Part shown: positions 51,320 through 60,964 of the stretch, one piece after another
Numbering within the stretch: the first letter of the stretch is position 1
Layout of the letters: each line of letters starts with the position of its first letter
Assembly (NCBI RefSeq): GCF_001693515.2
Contig: NZ_CP042968.1
Location: 3,472,001-3,536,000 of the forward strand
Direction of reading: 5' to 3'
DNA length: 64,000 bases
DNA from: Bradyrhizobium paxllaeri
GTDB taxonomy: Bacteria > Pseudomonadota > Alphaproteobacteria > Rhizobiales > Xanthobacteraceae
Notes under the pieces: generated by a model
The model's database searches: none
What the model was told of the DNA's origin: nothing
Seen by the model: only the letters and a program-made list of their open reading frames with translations
Position numbers and translations under genes: made by a program

Positions 51320-51673
51320 TTGCTGCGACTCTGGCGGGCCACCATCAACACGCGTAACGGCCTCGCTTTTGCGATCCGCTCGGAGCAGGCCGTCCGCGAG
51401 GAACTGTTCGCGCTGGCGCTGTCGGTGCCGCTGGCCTGGCTGGTCGGCGCGACCGTCATGCGCCGCGTGGAACTGGTCGCTGCCGTCGCCTTTGTCCTGG
51501 TGGTCGAGATCCTCAATACCGCCATCGAGAAGCTCGCCGACCGCCTCACCACCGATCACGATCCGCAGATCGGGCGGGTCAAGGACATGGGTTCGGCGGC
51601 GGTCGGCGTCGCGCTGCTGATGGTCGGGGCGTTCTGGCTGTTTGCCATCGCCGAACGCATAGGCGCGTTCTAG
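51320..51673 (+). CDS. dgkA: diacylglycerol kinase
   Basis: A 117-residue membrane protein with three helices, read from a TTG at 51320, one base after the DAHP synthase stop. It carries the DgkA signature VEILNTAIEKLADRLTTDHD and VKDMGSAAVGVALLM; Glu63 and Glu70 correspond to the catalytic base and the magnesium ligand. It recycles diacylglycerol to phosphatidic acid in the inner membrane. The TTG start and tight spacing suggest expression by translational coupling at a modest level. Confidence 0.9.
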   Translation: MLRLWRATINTRNGLAFAIRSEQAVREELFALALSVPLAWLVGATVMRRVELVAAVAFVLVVEILNTAIEKLADRLTTDHDPQIGRVKDMGSAAVGVALLMVGAFWLFAIAERIGAF

Positions 51674-51820
51674 ATATGCCGTGCTGACTTCGGGTCAGAA
51701 CCGCATATCTAAGTTTTTGTTTTGACGGGTTTTCTTCACGCGAACCGGTGTCCACTTCGCTCGAAAACGCTGTCAAAGCAAGCAATTGCAGTTTGCTCTT
51801 GTGCAAGGCACCATCGCCCC

Positions 51821-53569
51821 ATGACCGACACCTTTACGATCACGCTGGCGCAGTTGAATCCGACGGTCGGCGATATCCCGGGCAACGCCGCCAAGGCACG
51901 CGCCGCGCGCGACAAGGCCAAGGCCGACGGCGCCGATCTCATGGTGTTGCCCGAACTGTTCATCTGCGGCTATCCGCCGGAAGATCTGGTGCTGAAGCCG
52001 GCGCTCCAGGCCGCCTGCCGCGCCGCGGTCGAGGAGTTGGCGCGCGAGACCGCAGGCGGCGGCCCGGCGGTACTGATTGGCACGCCCTGGGTTGAGGATA
52101 GCAAACTTTATAACGCCTGCGCGCTGCTCGATCAGGGCCGCATCGCCGCGCTTCGCTTCAAGGCCAATTTGCCGAACTATGGCGTGTTCGACGAGAAGCG
52201 CCTGTTCGCGCGCGGTCCGGCCGCAGGCCCGGTGACCGTCCGCGGCATCCGCGTCGGCGTCCCGATCTGCGAAGACATCTGGCTCGAAGAGTCCGAGGAA
52301 TACGAAAACGTCGTCGAGTGCCTCGCCGAGACCGGCGCGGAAATTCTGGTGGTGCCGAACGGCTCGCCCTACGCGCGCGACAAGAACGATCTGCGGCTTT
52401 CGATCGCGGTGGCTCGCGTCACCGAGAGCGGGCTGCCGCTGGTCTATCTCAACCAGATCGGCGGGCAGGACGAACTGGTGTTCGACGGTGCATCATTCGC
52501 GCTCAACGCCGATCTTTCGGTGGCGGCGCAACTGCCGGCGTTCGAGGAGAGCATCGTCACGCTGCGCTGGAACAAGGGCGCCGAAGGCTGGCGCTGTTCG
52601 GGCCCCGTGGTGCCGCTGGTCGAGGGCGACAAGGGCGATTACGCGGCCTGCGTGCTCGGCCTGCGCGACTACGTCCGCAAGAACGGTTTTCCCGGCGTGC
52701 TGCTCGGGGTCTCCGGTGGTATCGATTCCGCGCTGTGTGCCGCGATTGCGGTCGATGCGCTCGGCGCCGACCAGGTTCGCGGCGTGATGCTGCCGTTCCG
52801 CTTCACCGCGCAGGTGTCGCTGGATGACGCGGCGAAGTTGGCAAAAGCGCTCGGCATCCGTTACGAGGTGCTGCCGATTGCCGATGCCGTCAACGGCTTC
52901 GAAAAAATCCTGTCCGGCCCGTTCGCCGGCCTGCCGCGCGACATCACCGAGGAGAATCTGCAGGCGCGCACCCGCGGCACGCTCTTGATGGCGATTTCCA
53001 ACAAGACCGGCGCGATGGTGGTGACGACCGGCAACAAGTCGGAAATGTCGGTCGGCTACGCCACCATCTATGGCGACATGAACGGCGGCTTCAACCCGAT
53101 CAAGGACATCTACAAGACTGAAGTGTTTCGCCTCTCCAGCCTGCGCAACGAGTGGAAGCCGGACGGCGCGCTCGGACCCTCGGGCGAGGTGATCCCGGTC
53201 AACATCATCACCCGGCCGCCGACGGCGGAATTGCGCGAAAACCAGACCGACCAGGATTCGCTGCCGCCTTACGAGATGCTGGATGGCATCCTCGAACGGC
53301 TGGTGGAGCGCGAGGAGCCGCTGGCCACGATCATCGCGGCGGGTTTCCCGGCTGACGTGGTGACGCGGATCGACCGGCTGCTCAACGTCGCCGAATACAA
53401 GCGGCGTCAGGCGGCGCCCGGCGTCAAGGTGACGGAAAAGAATTTTGGCCGCGATCGCCGCTATCCCATCACCAACCGCTTTCGCGACAACGGCAAGGCG
53501 CTGCCCGCGCCCGACGAGAAGCTGGTTGCCCGCGCCGGCCGTGCGTCGGCCGATGTATTCGACGGGTAA
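51821..53569 (+). CDS. nadE: glutamine-dependent NAD+ synthetase
   Basis: A 582-residue enzyme that amidates nicotinic acid adenine dinucleotide to NAD. The N-terminal nitrilase-type glutaminase domain shows its triad: Glu45 (VLPELF), Lys114 (RFKANLPNYGVFDEKR) and Cys150 (VPICEDIW). The C-terminal synthetase domain has the ATP-binding SGGIDSALCAA loop, GNKSEMSVGYATIYGD and LPPYEMLDGILE. The length fits the two-domain form. A gap of 147 bases follows dgkA, so it may have its own promoter. Confidence 0.94.
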   Translation: MTDTFTITLAQLNPTVGDIPGNAAKARAARDKAKADGADLMVLPELFICGYPPEDLVLKPALQAACRAAVEELARETAGGGPAVLIGTPWVEDSKLYNACALLDQGRIAALRFKANLPNYGVFDEKRLFARGPAAGPVTVRGIRVGVPICEDIWLEESEEYENVVECLAETGAEILVVPNGSPYARDKNDLRLSIAVARVTESGLPLVYLNQIGGQDELVFDGASFALNADLSVAAQLPAFEESIVTLRWNKGAEGWRCSGPVVPLVEGDKGDYAACVLGLRDYVRKNGFPGVLLGVSGGIDSALCAAIAVDALGADQVRGVMLPFRFTAQVSLDDAAKLAKALGIRYEVLPIADAVNGFEKILSGPFAGLPRDITEENLQARTRGTLLMAISNKTGAMVVTTGNKSEMSVGYATIYGDMNGGFNPIKDIYKTEVFRLSSLRNEWKPDGALGPSGEVIPVNIITRPPTAELRENQTDQDSLPPYEMLDGILERLVEREEPLATIIAAGFPADVVTRIDRLLNVAEYKRRQAAPGVKVTEKNFGRDRRYPITNRFRDNGKALPAPDEKLVARAGRASADVFDG

Positions 53570-53593
53570 ACGCTAGCCAACGAGCGGCAGGAT

Positions 53594-53989
53594 CTAAGCC
53601 GGCGCCGAGAAGAACAGCGCCCGTATGAGGTGCGTGTACTCGGATTCAAATACCATGATGGCTACGAACACCAGCACCAGCACCGGCGGCAGCAGGATGG
53701 CATAGGCGAGCGCCAGCCGTTCCCAGGCCATGTGCATGAAGACGGCGACGATCAGGCCGGCCTTCAACACCATGAACAGCAGGATCAGCGACCATCTGAG
53801 GTAGCCTTGCAGATGAAAGTAGTCGACGAGATAGGAGCATGCGCTGAGGACGAACAACCATCCCCAGACGACAAGATAGACCTTGATTGGGTGCTGCTGC
53901 CCCTCTACGTGCGCCGGTGCGACAGCGTCATGCACATGGGCATGCAGCGAAGGTCGTTGTACTTCTAAATCGAGTGCCACATTTGTCAT
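53594..53989 (-). CDS. prokaryotic cytochrome c oxidase subunit IV
   Basis: A 131-residue protein with three membrane helices after a His/Ala-rich N-terminus (HAHVHDAVAPAHVEGQQHP). The helices (VYLVVWGWLFVLSACSYLVD, LLFMVLKAGLIVAVFMHMAW, LVLVFVAIMVFES) match the small Cox4_pro subunit. It starts 9 bases after the upstream subunit III-type gene and is the last gene of the oxidase operon. It stabilises the complex and has no redox role. Confidence 0.85.
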   Translation of the reverse strand: MTNVALDLEVQRPSLHAHVHDAVAPAHVEGQQHPIKVYLVVWGWLFVLSACSYLVDYFHLQGYLRWSLILLFMVLKAGLIVAVFMHMAWERLALAYAILLPPVLVLVFVAIMVFESEYTHLIRALFFSAPA

Positions 53990-53998
53990 GTGCTGACC

Positions 53999-54721
53999 TC
54001 ACCACAGATAAAAGAAGGCAAAGATGAAAACCCACACGAGATCGACGAAGTGCCAGTAAAGGCCGGTGATTTCGACGACCTCGTAATTCCCCCTCCTGCT
54101 CGTAAAAAAGCCGCGCCTTCCGACGTCAAAGTCTCCCCGCCAGACCTTTCGCGCGATGATGACCAGGAAAATGACGCCGATGGTCACGTGCGTGCCGTGG
54201 AAGCCGGTGATCATGAAGAAGCTGGAGCCGAACTGCGCCGCTCCCCAGGGGTTTTCCCAGGGACGCACGCCCTCCATGATCAGCTTGGTCCATTCGAATG
54301 CCTGCATTCCGACGAACGTTGCGCCAAGCGCCGCCGTGACCAGCATCAAGACCGCGGTTTTGACGCGATCGCGGCGGTAACCGAAATTGACGGCCATCGC
54401 CATGGTCCCGCTGCTGCTGATCAGGACGAAGGTCATGATGGCGATCAGGATGAGGGGGATATGATGCCCCGCAATCTCGAGAGCGAACACCTCACTCGGA
54501 TTCGGCCACGGCACGGTCGTGGACATGCGCGCCGTCATGTAGGACAGCAGGAAACAGCTGAAGATGAAGGTGTCGCTCAGGAGGAAGATCCACATCATGG
54601 CCTTCCCCCAGGAGACGTTCTTGAAGGCGCGCTGATCCGAGGACCAATCGGCCGCAATGCCCTCCCAGCCGTCCGGCCGTGCAGGAGATAATCCGTGGGT
54701 TGTCAGTGCAGTCTCCGCCAT
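53999..54721 (-). CDS. coxP: heme-copper oxidase subunit III family protein (CoxP-like)
   Basis: A 240-residue protein with about six to seven membrane helices. Motifs WIFLLSDTFIFSCFLLSYMT, FFMITGFHGTHVTIGVIFL and YWHFVDLVWVFIFAFFYLW belong to subunit III of cytochrome c oxidases. The gene follows coxO by 10 bases. Gene order coxM-coxN-coxO-coxP is that of the second terminal oxidase of Bradyrhizobium japonicum, and the symbols are assigned on that basis. Confidence 0.85.
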   Translation of the reverse strand: MAETALTTHGLSPARPDGWEGIAADWSSDQRAFKNVSWGKAMMWIFLLSDTFIFSCFLLSYMTARMSTTVPWPNPSEVFALEIAGHHIPLILIAIMTFVLISSSGTMAMAVNFGYRRDRVKTAVLMLVTAALGATFVGMQAFEWTKLIMEGVRPWENPWGAAQFGSSFFMITGFHGTHVTIGVIFLVIIARKVWRGDFDVGRRGFFTSRRGNYEVVEITGLYWHFVDLVWVFIFAFFYLW

Positions 54722-54731
54722 CTGGCCTCTC

Positions 54732-55436
54732 CTAGGTGAGCAACCGGCGACAGATGTCGACGAAATCGTCCGTCCAGCCTGTCAGCAGGCCGAGCAAGGC
54801 CAGCCAGATCAACAGCAGGAAGTGCCAGTAGATGGCGCAGAGCTCCACACTCAGGCGCAACTGGGGCATTTCAACGCCACGCCAGGCCTTGGCGGTTGTT
54901 CTCCCCAGCGCCACCAGGCCGCCGATCAGGTGCAGTCCGTGCGCAGCCGTGATCATATAGAAGAAGGAATTGGCTGGATTGGACGCGACGAAATAGCCCG
55001 CAGCCCTCAGCTGTTGCCACGCCAATAATTGCCCAACCAGGAATGTAACGGCGGCTACGCCTCCCGCACACAGGCCGATGAGTACATCTTCCATGTCGTC
55101 GCGCCGCGCGGCCACATAGGCCCATTGCAGGGCGACGCTGCTCAGGACAAGGACGGCCGTGTTGAACCACAGCAGTCCAGGCACGGGCAGTGTCCGCCAG
55201 TCCGTCATGTTCATGCGCATGGAGTAGGCGCTGATGAAGAGGGCGAACAGCGAACCGACGACAGCGAGAAACACGCCCAGCCCGATCTTCGCTGCGGGCC
55301 AGGTCGTTTCGTGCGTAGCGGGAAAATCACCAAGCGCACCTTCTTCCAGCCACGGTTTGGACATCAGCCGTTGCTGCGACAGCCACCATCCGGCGATCAC
55401 CGCGATCACAGCCATGAACAGGACAATGGCGCTCAC
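54732..55436 (-). CDS. coxO: heme-copper oxidase subunit III-like protein (CoxO-like)
   Basis: A 234-residue membrane protein related to subunit III: VVGSLFALFISAYSMRMN, FFYMITAAHGLHLIGGLVAL and ELCAIYWHFLLLIWLALLGL. It overlaps the end of coxN by four bases (ATGA) and is followed by coxP. Two subunit III-type genes in tandem are a feature of the coxMNOP operon. The division of labour between them is not known from sequence. Confidence 0.85.
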   Translation of the reverse strand: MSAIVLFMAVIAVIAGWWLSQQRLMSKPWLEEGALGDFPATHETTWPAAKIGLGVFLAVVGSLFALFISAYSMRMNMTDWRTLPVPGLLWFNTAVLVLSSVALQWAYVAARRDDMEDVLIGLCAGGVAAVTFLVGQLLAWQQLRAAGYFVASNPANSFFYMITAAHGLHLIGGLVALGRTTAKAWRGVEMPQLRLSVELCAIYWHFLLLIWLALLGLLTGWTDDFVDICRRLLT

Positions 55437-57208
55437 GGCGCAGCTCCCTGAAGGACCGGCGCCGCGCGTGGCTGGTTCTGCGGAATGAAGTCCTGCGGGG
55501 CACCCGGCACGCTGTAGTCATAGGCCCATCGATAGACCACCGGGAGCTCCTTGCCCCAGTTGCCGTGTCCGGGCGGAGTCTCCGGCGTCTGCCATTCCAG
55601 AGTCGTCGCCCGCCATGGATTGCCGCCCGAAGGCCGGCCCTTGAAGTAGCTCCAGGCAAGGTTGAACAGGAACACCATCTGGGCGAAGCCCACGATCAAG
55701 GCCATGATGGAGATGAAGGCATTGAGCGTGTGGGTCGATGAGGGGATGAACGCCGCTTCGCCGATGTCGTGATAGCGGCGCGGAACGCCCAGCAGTCCGA
55801 TATAATGCATCGGGAAGAAGATCAGATAGGCACCGAGGAACGTGACCCAGAAATGAAACTTGCCCAGCGCATCGTTGAGCATCCGTCCCGTCATCTTGGG
55901 GTACCAATGATAGATCGCACCCAGCACGACCATGATCGGCGCTACGCCCATCACCATATGGAAATGCGCGACGACGAACATCGTATCCGATAGCGGGACA
56001 TCCACGACCACGTTGCCGAGGAAGAGGCCGGTGAGCCCGCCGTTCACGAACGTGATGATGAAGCCGAGCGCAAACAGCATCGGGACGGTGAGATGGATGT
56101 CACCGCGCCACAGGGTCAGCACCCAGTTGTAGACCTTGATGGCGGTCGGGATGGCGATGATGAGCGTCGTGGTGGCGAAGAAGAACCCGAATTTCGGGTG
56201 CATGCCGCTCACATACATGTGGTGCGCCCATACGACGAAGCTGAGCGCGCCGATCGCAACGATCGCCCAGACCATCATGCGATAGCCGAAGATGTTCTTC
56301 CGCGCATGGACGCTGATCAGATCGGAGACGATGCCGAAGGCGGGCAGGGCGACGATGTAGACCTCTGGATGGCCGAAGAACCAGAACAGGTGCTGGAACA
56401 GGATCGGGCTGCCGCCGCCATACTTCATCTGCTGTCCCATCTCGACCAGGGCCGGCATGAAGAAGCTGGTTCCGAGGAGGCGGTCGAACAGCATCATGAC
56501 GGAGGCGACGAACAGCGCCGGGAAGGCCAACAGCGCCATGATGGTCGCCGTGAAGATGCCCCATACCGTCAGCGGCATACGCATCAATGTCATGCCGCGC
56601 GTGCGCGCCTGCAGCACGGTCACGACATAATTCAATCCACCCATGGTGAAGCCGATGATGAACAGGATCAGCGAGGCCAGCATGAGAACGATGCCCCAAT
56701 CCTGCCCGGGGGTGCCGGCAAGAATCGCCTGTGGCGGATACAGCGTCCAGCCGGCGCCGGTGGGCCCGCCGGGCACGAAGAACGTCGAAGCCAGTACCAG
56801 GACGGCGAGCAGGTAGACCCAGTAGCTCAGCATGTTCACATAGGGGAAGACCATGTCCCGCGCGCCGACCATCAGCGGGATCAGGTAATTGCCGAAGCCT
56901 CCCAGAAACAATGCCGTGAGCAGGTAGATCACCATGATCATGCCGTGCATGGTGATGAACTGGAGATATTGATTTGCGTCGATAAAGGAGAATGTGCCGG
57001 GAAATCCCAGTTGCAGCCGCATCAGCCACGACAGCACCAGTGCGACCAATCCAATGGCCGTCGCTGTGAGCGAGTACTGGACGGCGATGACCTTGGCGTC
57101 CTGCGAAAAGACGTAGCGCGTCCACCAGCTCCTGGGGTGATAGAGATCGACCTCTGCTACTTCGGCAGGCGGGACTTCTGTGACAGCATCATATGGAACA
57201 TCGACCAT
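55433..57208 (-). CDS. coxN: cytochrome c oxidase subunit I (CoxN)
   Basis: A 591-residue catalytic subunit with twelve or more membrane helices. Diagnostic segments are FITMHGMIMVIYLLTALFLG (low-spin heme ligand), WFFGHPEVYIVALPAFGIVS (Cu-B histidine and the cross-linked tyrosine) and VVWAHHMYVSGMHP (Cu-B histidine pair). Heme ligands on helix X lie in FVVAHFHMVMG. It reduces oxygen to water and pumps protons. GGAGGT precedes the ATG. It belongs with coxM upstream (76 bases). Confidence 0.93.
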   Translation of the reverse strand: MVDVPYDAVTEVPPAEVAEVDLYHPRSWWTRYVFSQDAKVIAVQYSLTATAIGLVALVLSWLMRLQLGFPGTFSFIDANQYLQFITMHGMIMVIYLLTALFLGGFGNYLIPLMVGARDMVFPYVNMLSYWVYLLAVLVLASTFFVPGGPTGAGWTLYPPQAILAGTPGQDWGIVLMLASLILFIIGFTMGGLNYVVTVLQARTRGMTLMRMPLTVWGIFTATIMALLAFPALFVASVMMLFDRLLGTSFFMPALVEMGQQMKYGGGSPILFQHLFWFFGHPEVYIVALPAFGIVSDLISVHARKNIFGYRMMVWAIVAIGALSFVVWAHHMYVSGMHPKFGFFFATTTLIIAIPTAIKVYNWVLTLWRGDIHLTVPMLFALGFIITFVNGGLTGLFLGNVVVDVPLSDTMFVVAHFHMVMGVAPIMVVLGAIYHWYPKMTGRMLNDALGKFHFWVTFLGAYLIFFPMHYIGLLGVPRRYHDIGEAAFIPSSTHTLNAFISIMALIVGFAQMVFLFNLAWSYFKGRPSGGNPWRATTLEWQTPETPPGHGNWGKELPVVYRWAYDYSVPGAPQDFIPQNQPRAAPVLQGAAP

Positions 57209-57284
57209 AGAAATACCTCCTCGGTCGCTTCCATCGGGAGTGAAGATTTGGCTTCACGCGCCCGATCTATCTTCGCTGCGGCAC

Positions 57285-58118
57285 CTACTTGCCGCCGGAT
57301 CTGTACGTCGCCTTCGTAACGGCGTTTCGGCCTGACAATTCTGCGAACGTCTTCTGTTGCGCCAGCCAGGCGTCATATTCGCTTCTTTCGTCGACGATGA
57401 CCTTGGCACGCATCTGCGCGTGCGCTGCGCCGCACAGTTCGGCGCACAGCACATCGAACGTTCCGGTGCGGATCGGGGTCATCCAGAAATAGGTGACCAT
57501 GCCGGGCACCATATCCATCTTGGCGCGGAATTCGGGCACATAGAAATCGTGCAGGACATCGACGGAGCGGAGCAGGACCTTGACGGGTTTTCCGACCGGC
57601 AGGTGCAGCTCACCACTTTCGATCACGACGTCGTCTTGCCCGTGCTGGTCGTCGCGATTCACGCCCATGGGGTTTTCGGGACTGATGTAGCGCACATCGG
57701 TTGTGCCCATCCGGCCATCCTTGCCCGGCAGGCGGAAGCTCCACTGCCACTGCTGGCCCATCACCTCGATCTCGGTGGCGTCAGCCGGAACCGTGACGAA
57801 CTGGTGCCAGACGAACAAGCCCGGTGCCAGCATCGCCGCGACGCCGATCGCCGTCCCGATGCTGAGCCACCATTCGAGCTTTTTGTTTTCGGGATTGTAG
57901 TGGGCCTGTCTTCCCTCCTTGTGGTGAAAGCGGAAGACGCAATAGGCCATGAAAGCGATCACCGCGAAGAACACCACGCCGGTGATCCAGAAGGTGATGC
58001 TGATGGTGTGGTCGATGTAGCTCCAGTTCGTGGCGATCGGCGTCCACCACCACGGGCTGTAGATGTGAAACAGCACCGAGCCGACTGCGACCAACAGCAG
58101 TATGATAGCAACAGCCAT
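57285..58118 (-). CDS. coxM: cytochrome c oxidase subunit II (CoxM)
   Basis: A 277-residue protein with an N-terminal signal/anchor and a second membrane helix (WITGVVFFAVIAFMAYCVFR), then a periplasmic cupredoxin domain. The dinuclear Cu-A site is complete: His in DVLHDFYVPEF and the motif DVLCAELCGAAHAQM (Cys, Glu, Cys, His, Met). QWQWSFRLPG is also typical. The ATG at 58118 has GGAGG seven bases upstream, better than the ATG at 58124. It is the first gene of the five-gene oxidase operon and accepts electrons from cytochrome c. Confidence 0.92.
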   Translation of the reverse strand: MAVAIILLLVAVGSVLFHIYSPWWWTPIATNWSYIDHTISITFWITGVVFFAVIAFMAYCVFRFHHKEGRQAHYNPENKKLEWWLSIGTAIGVAAMLAPGLFVWHQFVTVPADATEIEVMGQQWQWSFRLPGKDGRMGTTDVRYISPENPMGVNRDDQHGQDDVVIESGELHLPVGKPVKVLLRSVDVLHDFYVPEFRAKMDMVPGMVTYFWMTPIRTGTFDVLCAELCGAAHAQMRAKVIVDERSEYDAWLAQQKTFAELSGRNAVTKATYRSGGK

Positions 58119-58657
58119 CCTCATTCCTCCTTGCCACTAAAGGCAATGGAGACGAATCGAGGGCGGAGCTCGCACTGTCTCGATGGCCGACTTCACATGC
58201 GCCATCGCAGTGCGCCTTGCCTCGCCCACTATGACCGGTCGCGACATCAAAACGTGGCACCGAGCACACGTTACGACCGCAAATCATCAAATCGGGCGTC
58301 GGAAATTAAGATGATACGCGTCGAGGCCGGCGTCAATAGAGCAATGAGGAACCTGCGGCTCGTGGATATGCGCTGCACGATGCACAAGCCGGCGAGCATC
58401 AGCCGGCAGATCGTCTGATGATGCGCCGCACCAAACGACCGCGCGTTCACAATTCACCCAACAGTGCGTGCTTTCTGCTCCCAATCGCGCTAAACTCGCA
58501 ACGCAGGTCGCGACAAGTTTCGTCCGGCTAAGCTCCTTTCGCTGAACTTGGGTTTGCCGTACCCGGCTCGACCGCGACTTTCGCACATCAGGGCGGAGGC
58601 GCGCGGTTGCGGCGCGTCGTTCTGACCGCCGCAACTTGAAAGCACGGGAGGGTGCGC
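58119..58657. other. intergenic stretch between coxM and the DUF2189 gene
   Basis: These 539 bases separate two divergent genes and must hold the oxidase operon promoter. I found no FNR/FixK box (TTGAT-N4-ATCAA) and no other clear regulator site. Frames open on the minus strand (58287-58724 and 58490-59119) overlap the DUF2189 gene and look like shadows. No RNA gene or repeat was recognised. Confidence 0.4.
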
Positions 58658-59575
58658 ATGGCCACTCTGTATTCCGACAGCATCGCAAGGGTAGGACGGC
58701 ACGTATTCGGCGAGGCCGCCACATATCCGGTTCGCAAAATCGAACTGTCCGACCTCGGCGAGGCGCTGCGCCTGGGGTGGGAAGACTTCAAGGCAATGCC
58801 GAGTCACGCCGTCGTCGTGTGCGTGATTTATCCCGTTCTCGGTATTGCCCTGTTCAGGATGGTCCTCGGCTATTCGATACTGCCGCTGCTGTTTCCGCTG
58901 GCAGCCGGGTTTGCCTTGCTTGGACCCTTTGCCGCGATCGGTCTCTACGAGCTCAGCCGCCGCCGCGAGCGCGGTGAGGAACCTTCGGTGTCGGATGCAC
59001 TTCACGTGCTGCGTGCTCCCGCTTTCGGCGGCATGATCGAACTCGGCGTGCTCCTGCTCGTTCTGTTCGGGGCCTGGATCGGGGTCGCGAACGCGATCTA
59101 TGTTTCGATCTTCGGCCATGCGCCGGCTGCAAGCATCCCTGATTTCGCAACGCGCGTGCTGACGACGTCAGACGGGTGGGCGCTCATCATCGTTGGTTGC
59201 GGCATCGGCTTCCTGTTCGCAGTCGTGGCGCTCTGCGTCAGTGCCGTGTCGTTCCCGTTGATGCTCGACCGGCACGCGACGGCGATCGACGCGATCCGCA
59301 CCTCGCTGCGCGTTGTGATGAAGAATCCGGTTGCGATGGCCGCCTGGGGCCTGATCGTCGCCGCGCTGCTGGTGATCGGTTCGATACCGCTCTTTGTGGG
59401 CCTCGCCGTCGTTCTGCCGGTGCTCGGCCATGCCACCTGGCATCTGTACCGGAAAGCGGTGGAGCCGGATCCCAATCCGCCACAGGAAGAGGAGCCTCAC
59501 CTGCGCAAAGGACATCGCTACGCGGCGGATTTCCCGGCCAATCTCTTCCCGTGGAGCCGTGAGCGCGAGCCGTAG
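58658..59575 (+). CDS. DUF2189 membrane protein
   Basis: A 305-residue protein from the ATG at 58658, with GGGAGG upstream (a GTG at 58652 is possible). After a soluble start (VRKIELSDLGEALRLGWEDF), there are about six hydrophobic helices, including ALLGPFAAIGLYELSRRRERGE. This combination marks DUF2189, often found beside cytochrome oxidase or other respiratory genes. It is divergent from coxM. The role is unknown; a function in oxidase assembly or membrane organisation is only a guess. Confidence 0.85.
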   Translation: MATLYSDSIARVGRHVFGEAATYPVRKIELSDLGEALRLGWEDFKAMPSHAVVVCVIYPVLGIALFRMVLGYSILPLLFPLAAGFALLGPFAAIGLYELSRRRERGEEPSVSDALHVLRAPAFGGMIELGVLLLVLFGAWIGVANAIYVSIFGHAPAASIPDFATRVLTTSDGWALIIVGCGIGFLFAVVALCVSAVSFPLMLDRHATAIDAIRTSLRVVMKNPVAMAAWGLIVAALLVIGSIPLFVGLAVVLPVLGHATWHLYRKAVEPDPNPPQEEEPHLRKGHRYAADFPANLFPWSREREP

Positions 59576-59629
59576 CCGCGAAAACGAGCGCTAGCGACCA
59601 GCGTCCGTCTCGGGGCGCTGGTCAGGGAG

Positions 59630-60796
59630 CTATTGCTTCGACGGGATGAAGGTCGGTCCGACCGTGCGGATCTGCTTGTCGCTGGCCGCAGCCGTCGTAT
59701 CGGCCGGAGCAGCAGCCGGCGCCGCGGCGGTGCTCGCGGGAGCAGCGCCCTTCTTGGGCGGCAGCGCACCCTTCGACTGCGCGCGCTGCTGCATCCGTTT
59801 CGCACTTTCCTCGGTGACGATGATGTCGCCCTGCTGTTCGACCGAGGCCTTGTCGTCGACGGATTTCAGCGCTTCCGACCAGGTCTGGCCCGCCGCCTTG
59901 CAGGAGCAGGAGGCGTTGAACTCGGTGCGGAATTTGAACGCGTTGGGCAGCGAGGAATAGGGCTGGCCGTTGATCGAGACCGCCTGATTGATGTCCTCGC
60001 CGGGATTGCGATAGGTGAACAAATTCGCCTCCGCCGCCGGGCAAAGCGCCTTGCAGGTCCTCTCGTCGTCCTGGAAGCGCGCCTGGTAGGTGGCGAACGA
60101 CACCGGGAAATAGGCGCCGTCGCAGCTGCGGACGCAGACGGTGCGGAAGGTGCCGGATGGCGGGCCGAGTTCGCCGCTGGGTGGCGGGATCGGGTTGTTG
60201 TTATTGTTGCCGAACAGGCTGTCGATGAAATTACCGGGGCCGCGGGCGGCGGCCGCATATTGCGGGCCGCAATTGTTCTGCGCCAGCGCCACCATCACCG
60301 AGCGGCGCTGGTTTTCGCGGTCGGCGCCGCCGATGCCGCCGCTGCGCAGGCGCTCCAGGCTGGTGGTGATCTGCTCGAGATTGGCGCGCATCTGCTGGAT
60401 CTGGTTGTTCACCGGACCGCACTCGGCCGAGCGGCCGTTGAACAGCGAGAAGAAGCCCGAGCTTTCGCAGCCCATCCGCTTGGCCTGCAGCGTGACGCGA
60501 TCCAGCTCGGACTGCTGCTTGGCCTGGGCCTCCTGATAGCGGCGGATCTGCTCATCCTTGGCGGGATCGCCGGTGCCGGCGCCACGGTCGATGGTCGCCA
60601 GTTGTCCCTCGAGCCGGATGCAGATCGGATTGGTTTGCGCTCCCTGCGGCGGAGGCGGTACGGCGCCGGGCGGCATCTGCGCCATGGCGTCGTCGTTCGG
60701 CTGCGCCAAAGCGGGCGCGCCAGGCGCGGCGATGCCGAGCAGGAGGGCGCAGGTCAAAATCCGGAGAGAGAAGGGAAGGTTGCGAATTTCCAGCAT
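59630..60796 (-). CDS. DUF2865 exported protein
   Basis: A 388-residue protein from the ATG at 60796, with a signal peptide (RILTCALLLGIAAPGAPALA). It has a coiled-coil-like part (KQQSELDRVTLQAKRMGCES) and the DUF2865 core: FRTVCVRSCDGAYFPVSFAT, CKALCPAAEANLFTYRNPGEDINQ (shown in part) and FNASCSCKAAG, with many cysteines. The C-terminus is Pro/Ala-rich and ends VGPTFIPSKQ. The family is confined to Rhizobiales and probably periplasmic. Its function is unknown. Confidence 0.88.
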   Translation of the reverse strand: MLEIRNLPFSLRILTCALLLGIAAPGAPALAQPNDDAMAQMPPGAVPPPPQGAQTNPICIRLEGQLATIDRGAGTGDPAKDEQIRRYQEAQAKQQSELDRVTLQAKRMGCESSGFFSLFNGRSAECGPVNNQIQQMRANLEQITTSLERLRSGGIGGADRENQRRSVMVALAQNNCGPQYAAAARGPGNFIDSLFGNNNNNPIPPPSGELGPPSGTFRTVCVRSCDGAYFPVSFATYQARFQDDERTCKALCPAAEANLFTYRNPGEDINQAVSINGQPYSSLPNAFKFRTEFNASCSCKAAGQTWSEALKSVDDKASVEQQGDIIVTEESAKRMQQRAQSKGALPPKKGAAPASTAAAPAAAPADTTAAASDKQIRTVGPTFIPSKQ

Positions 60797-60964
60797 ATCC
60801 GGCCATTGAGGGCTGATCCGCGCAGCTTGCAAGCCTGGTGGCGCGGCCAAGGCGGCATTCTGCGGCCAAGGCCGCATCCAATACCTGCTTCTCGGGGCAA
60901 CGTCACGTCGTTTCCGGGGCGCGGATGTGGCAAGCCGGCCCTTGAAATTACGGGAGAAGTACCA

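Noticed and set aside
58119-58657. FixK/FNR control of the oxidase operon
   Set aside because: No TTGAT-N4-ATCAA box was found in the divergent promoter region.
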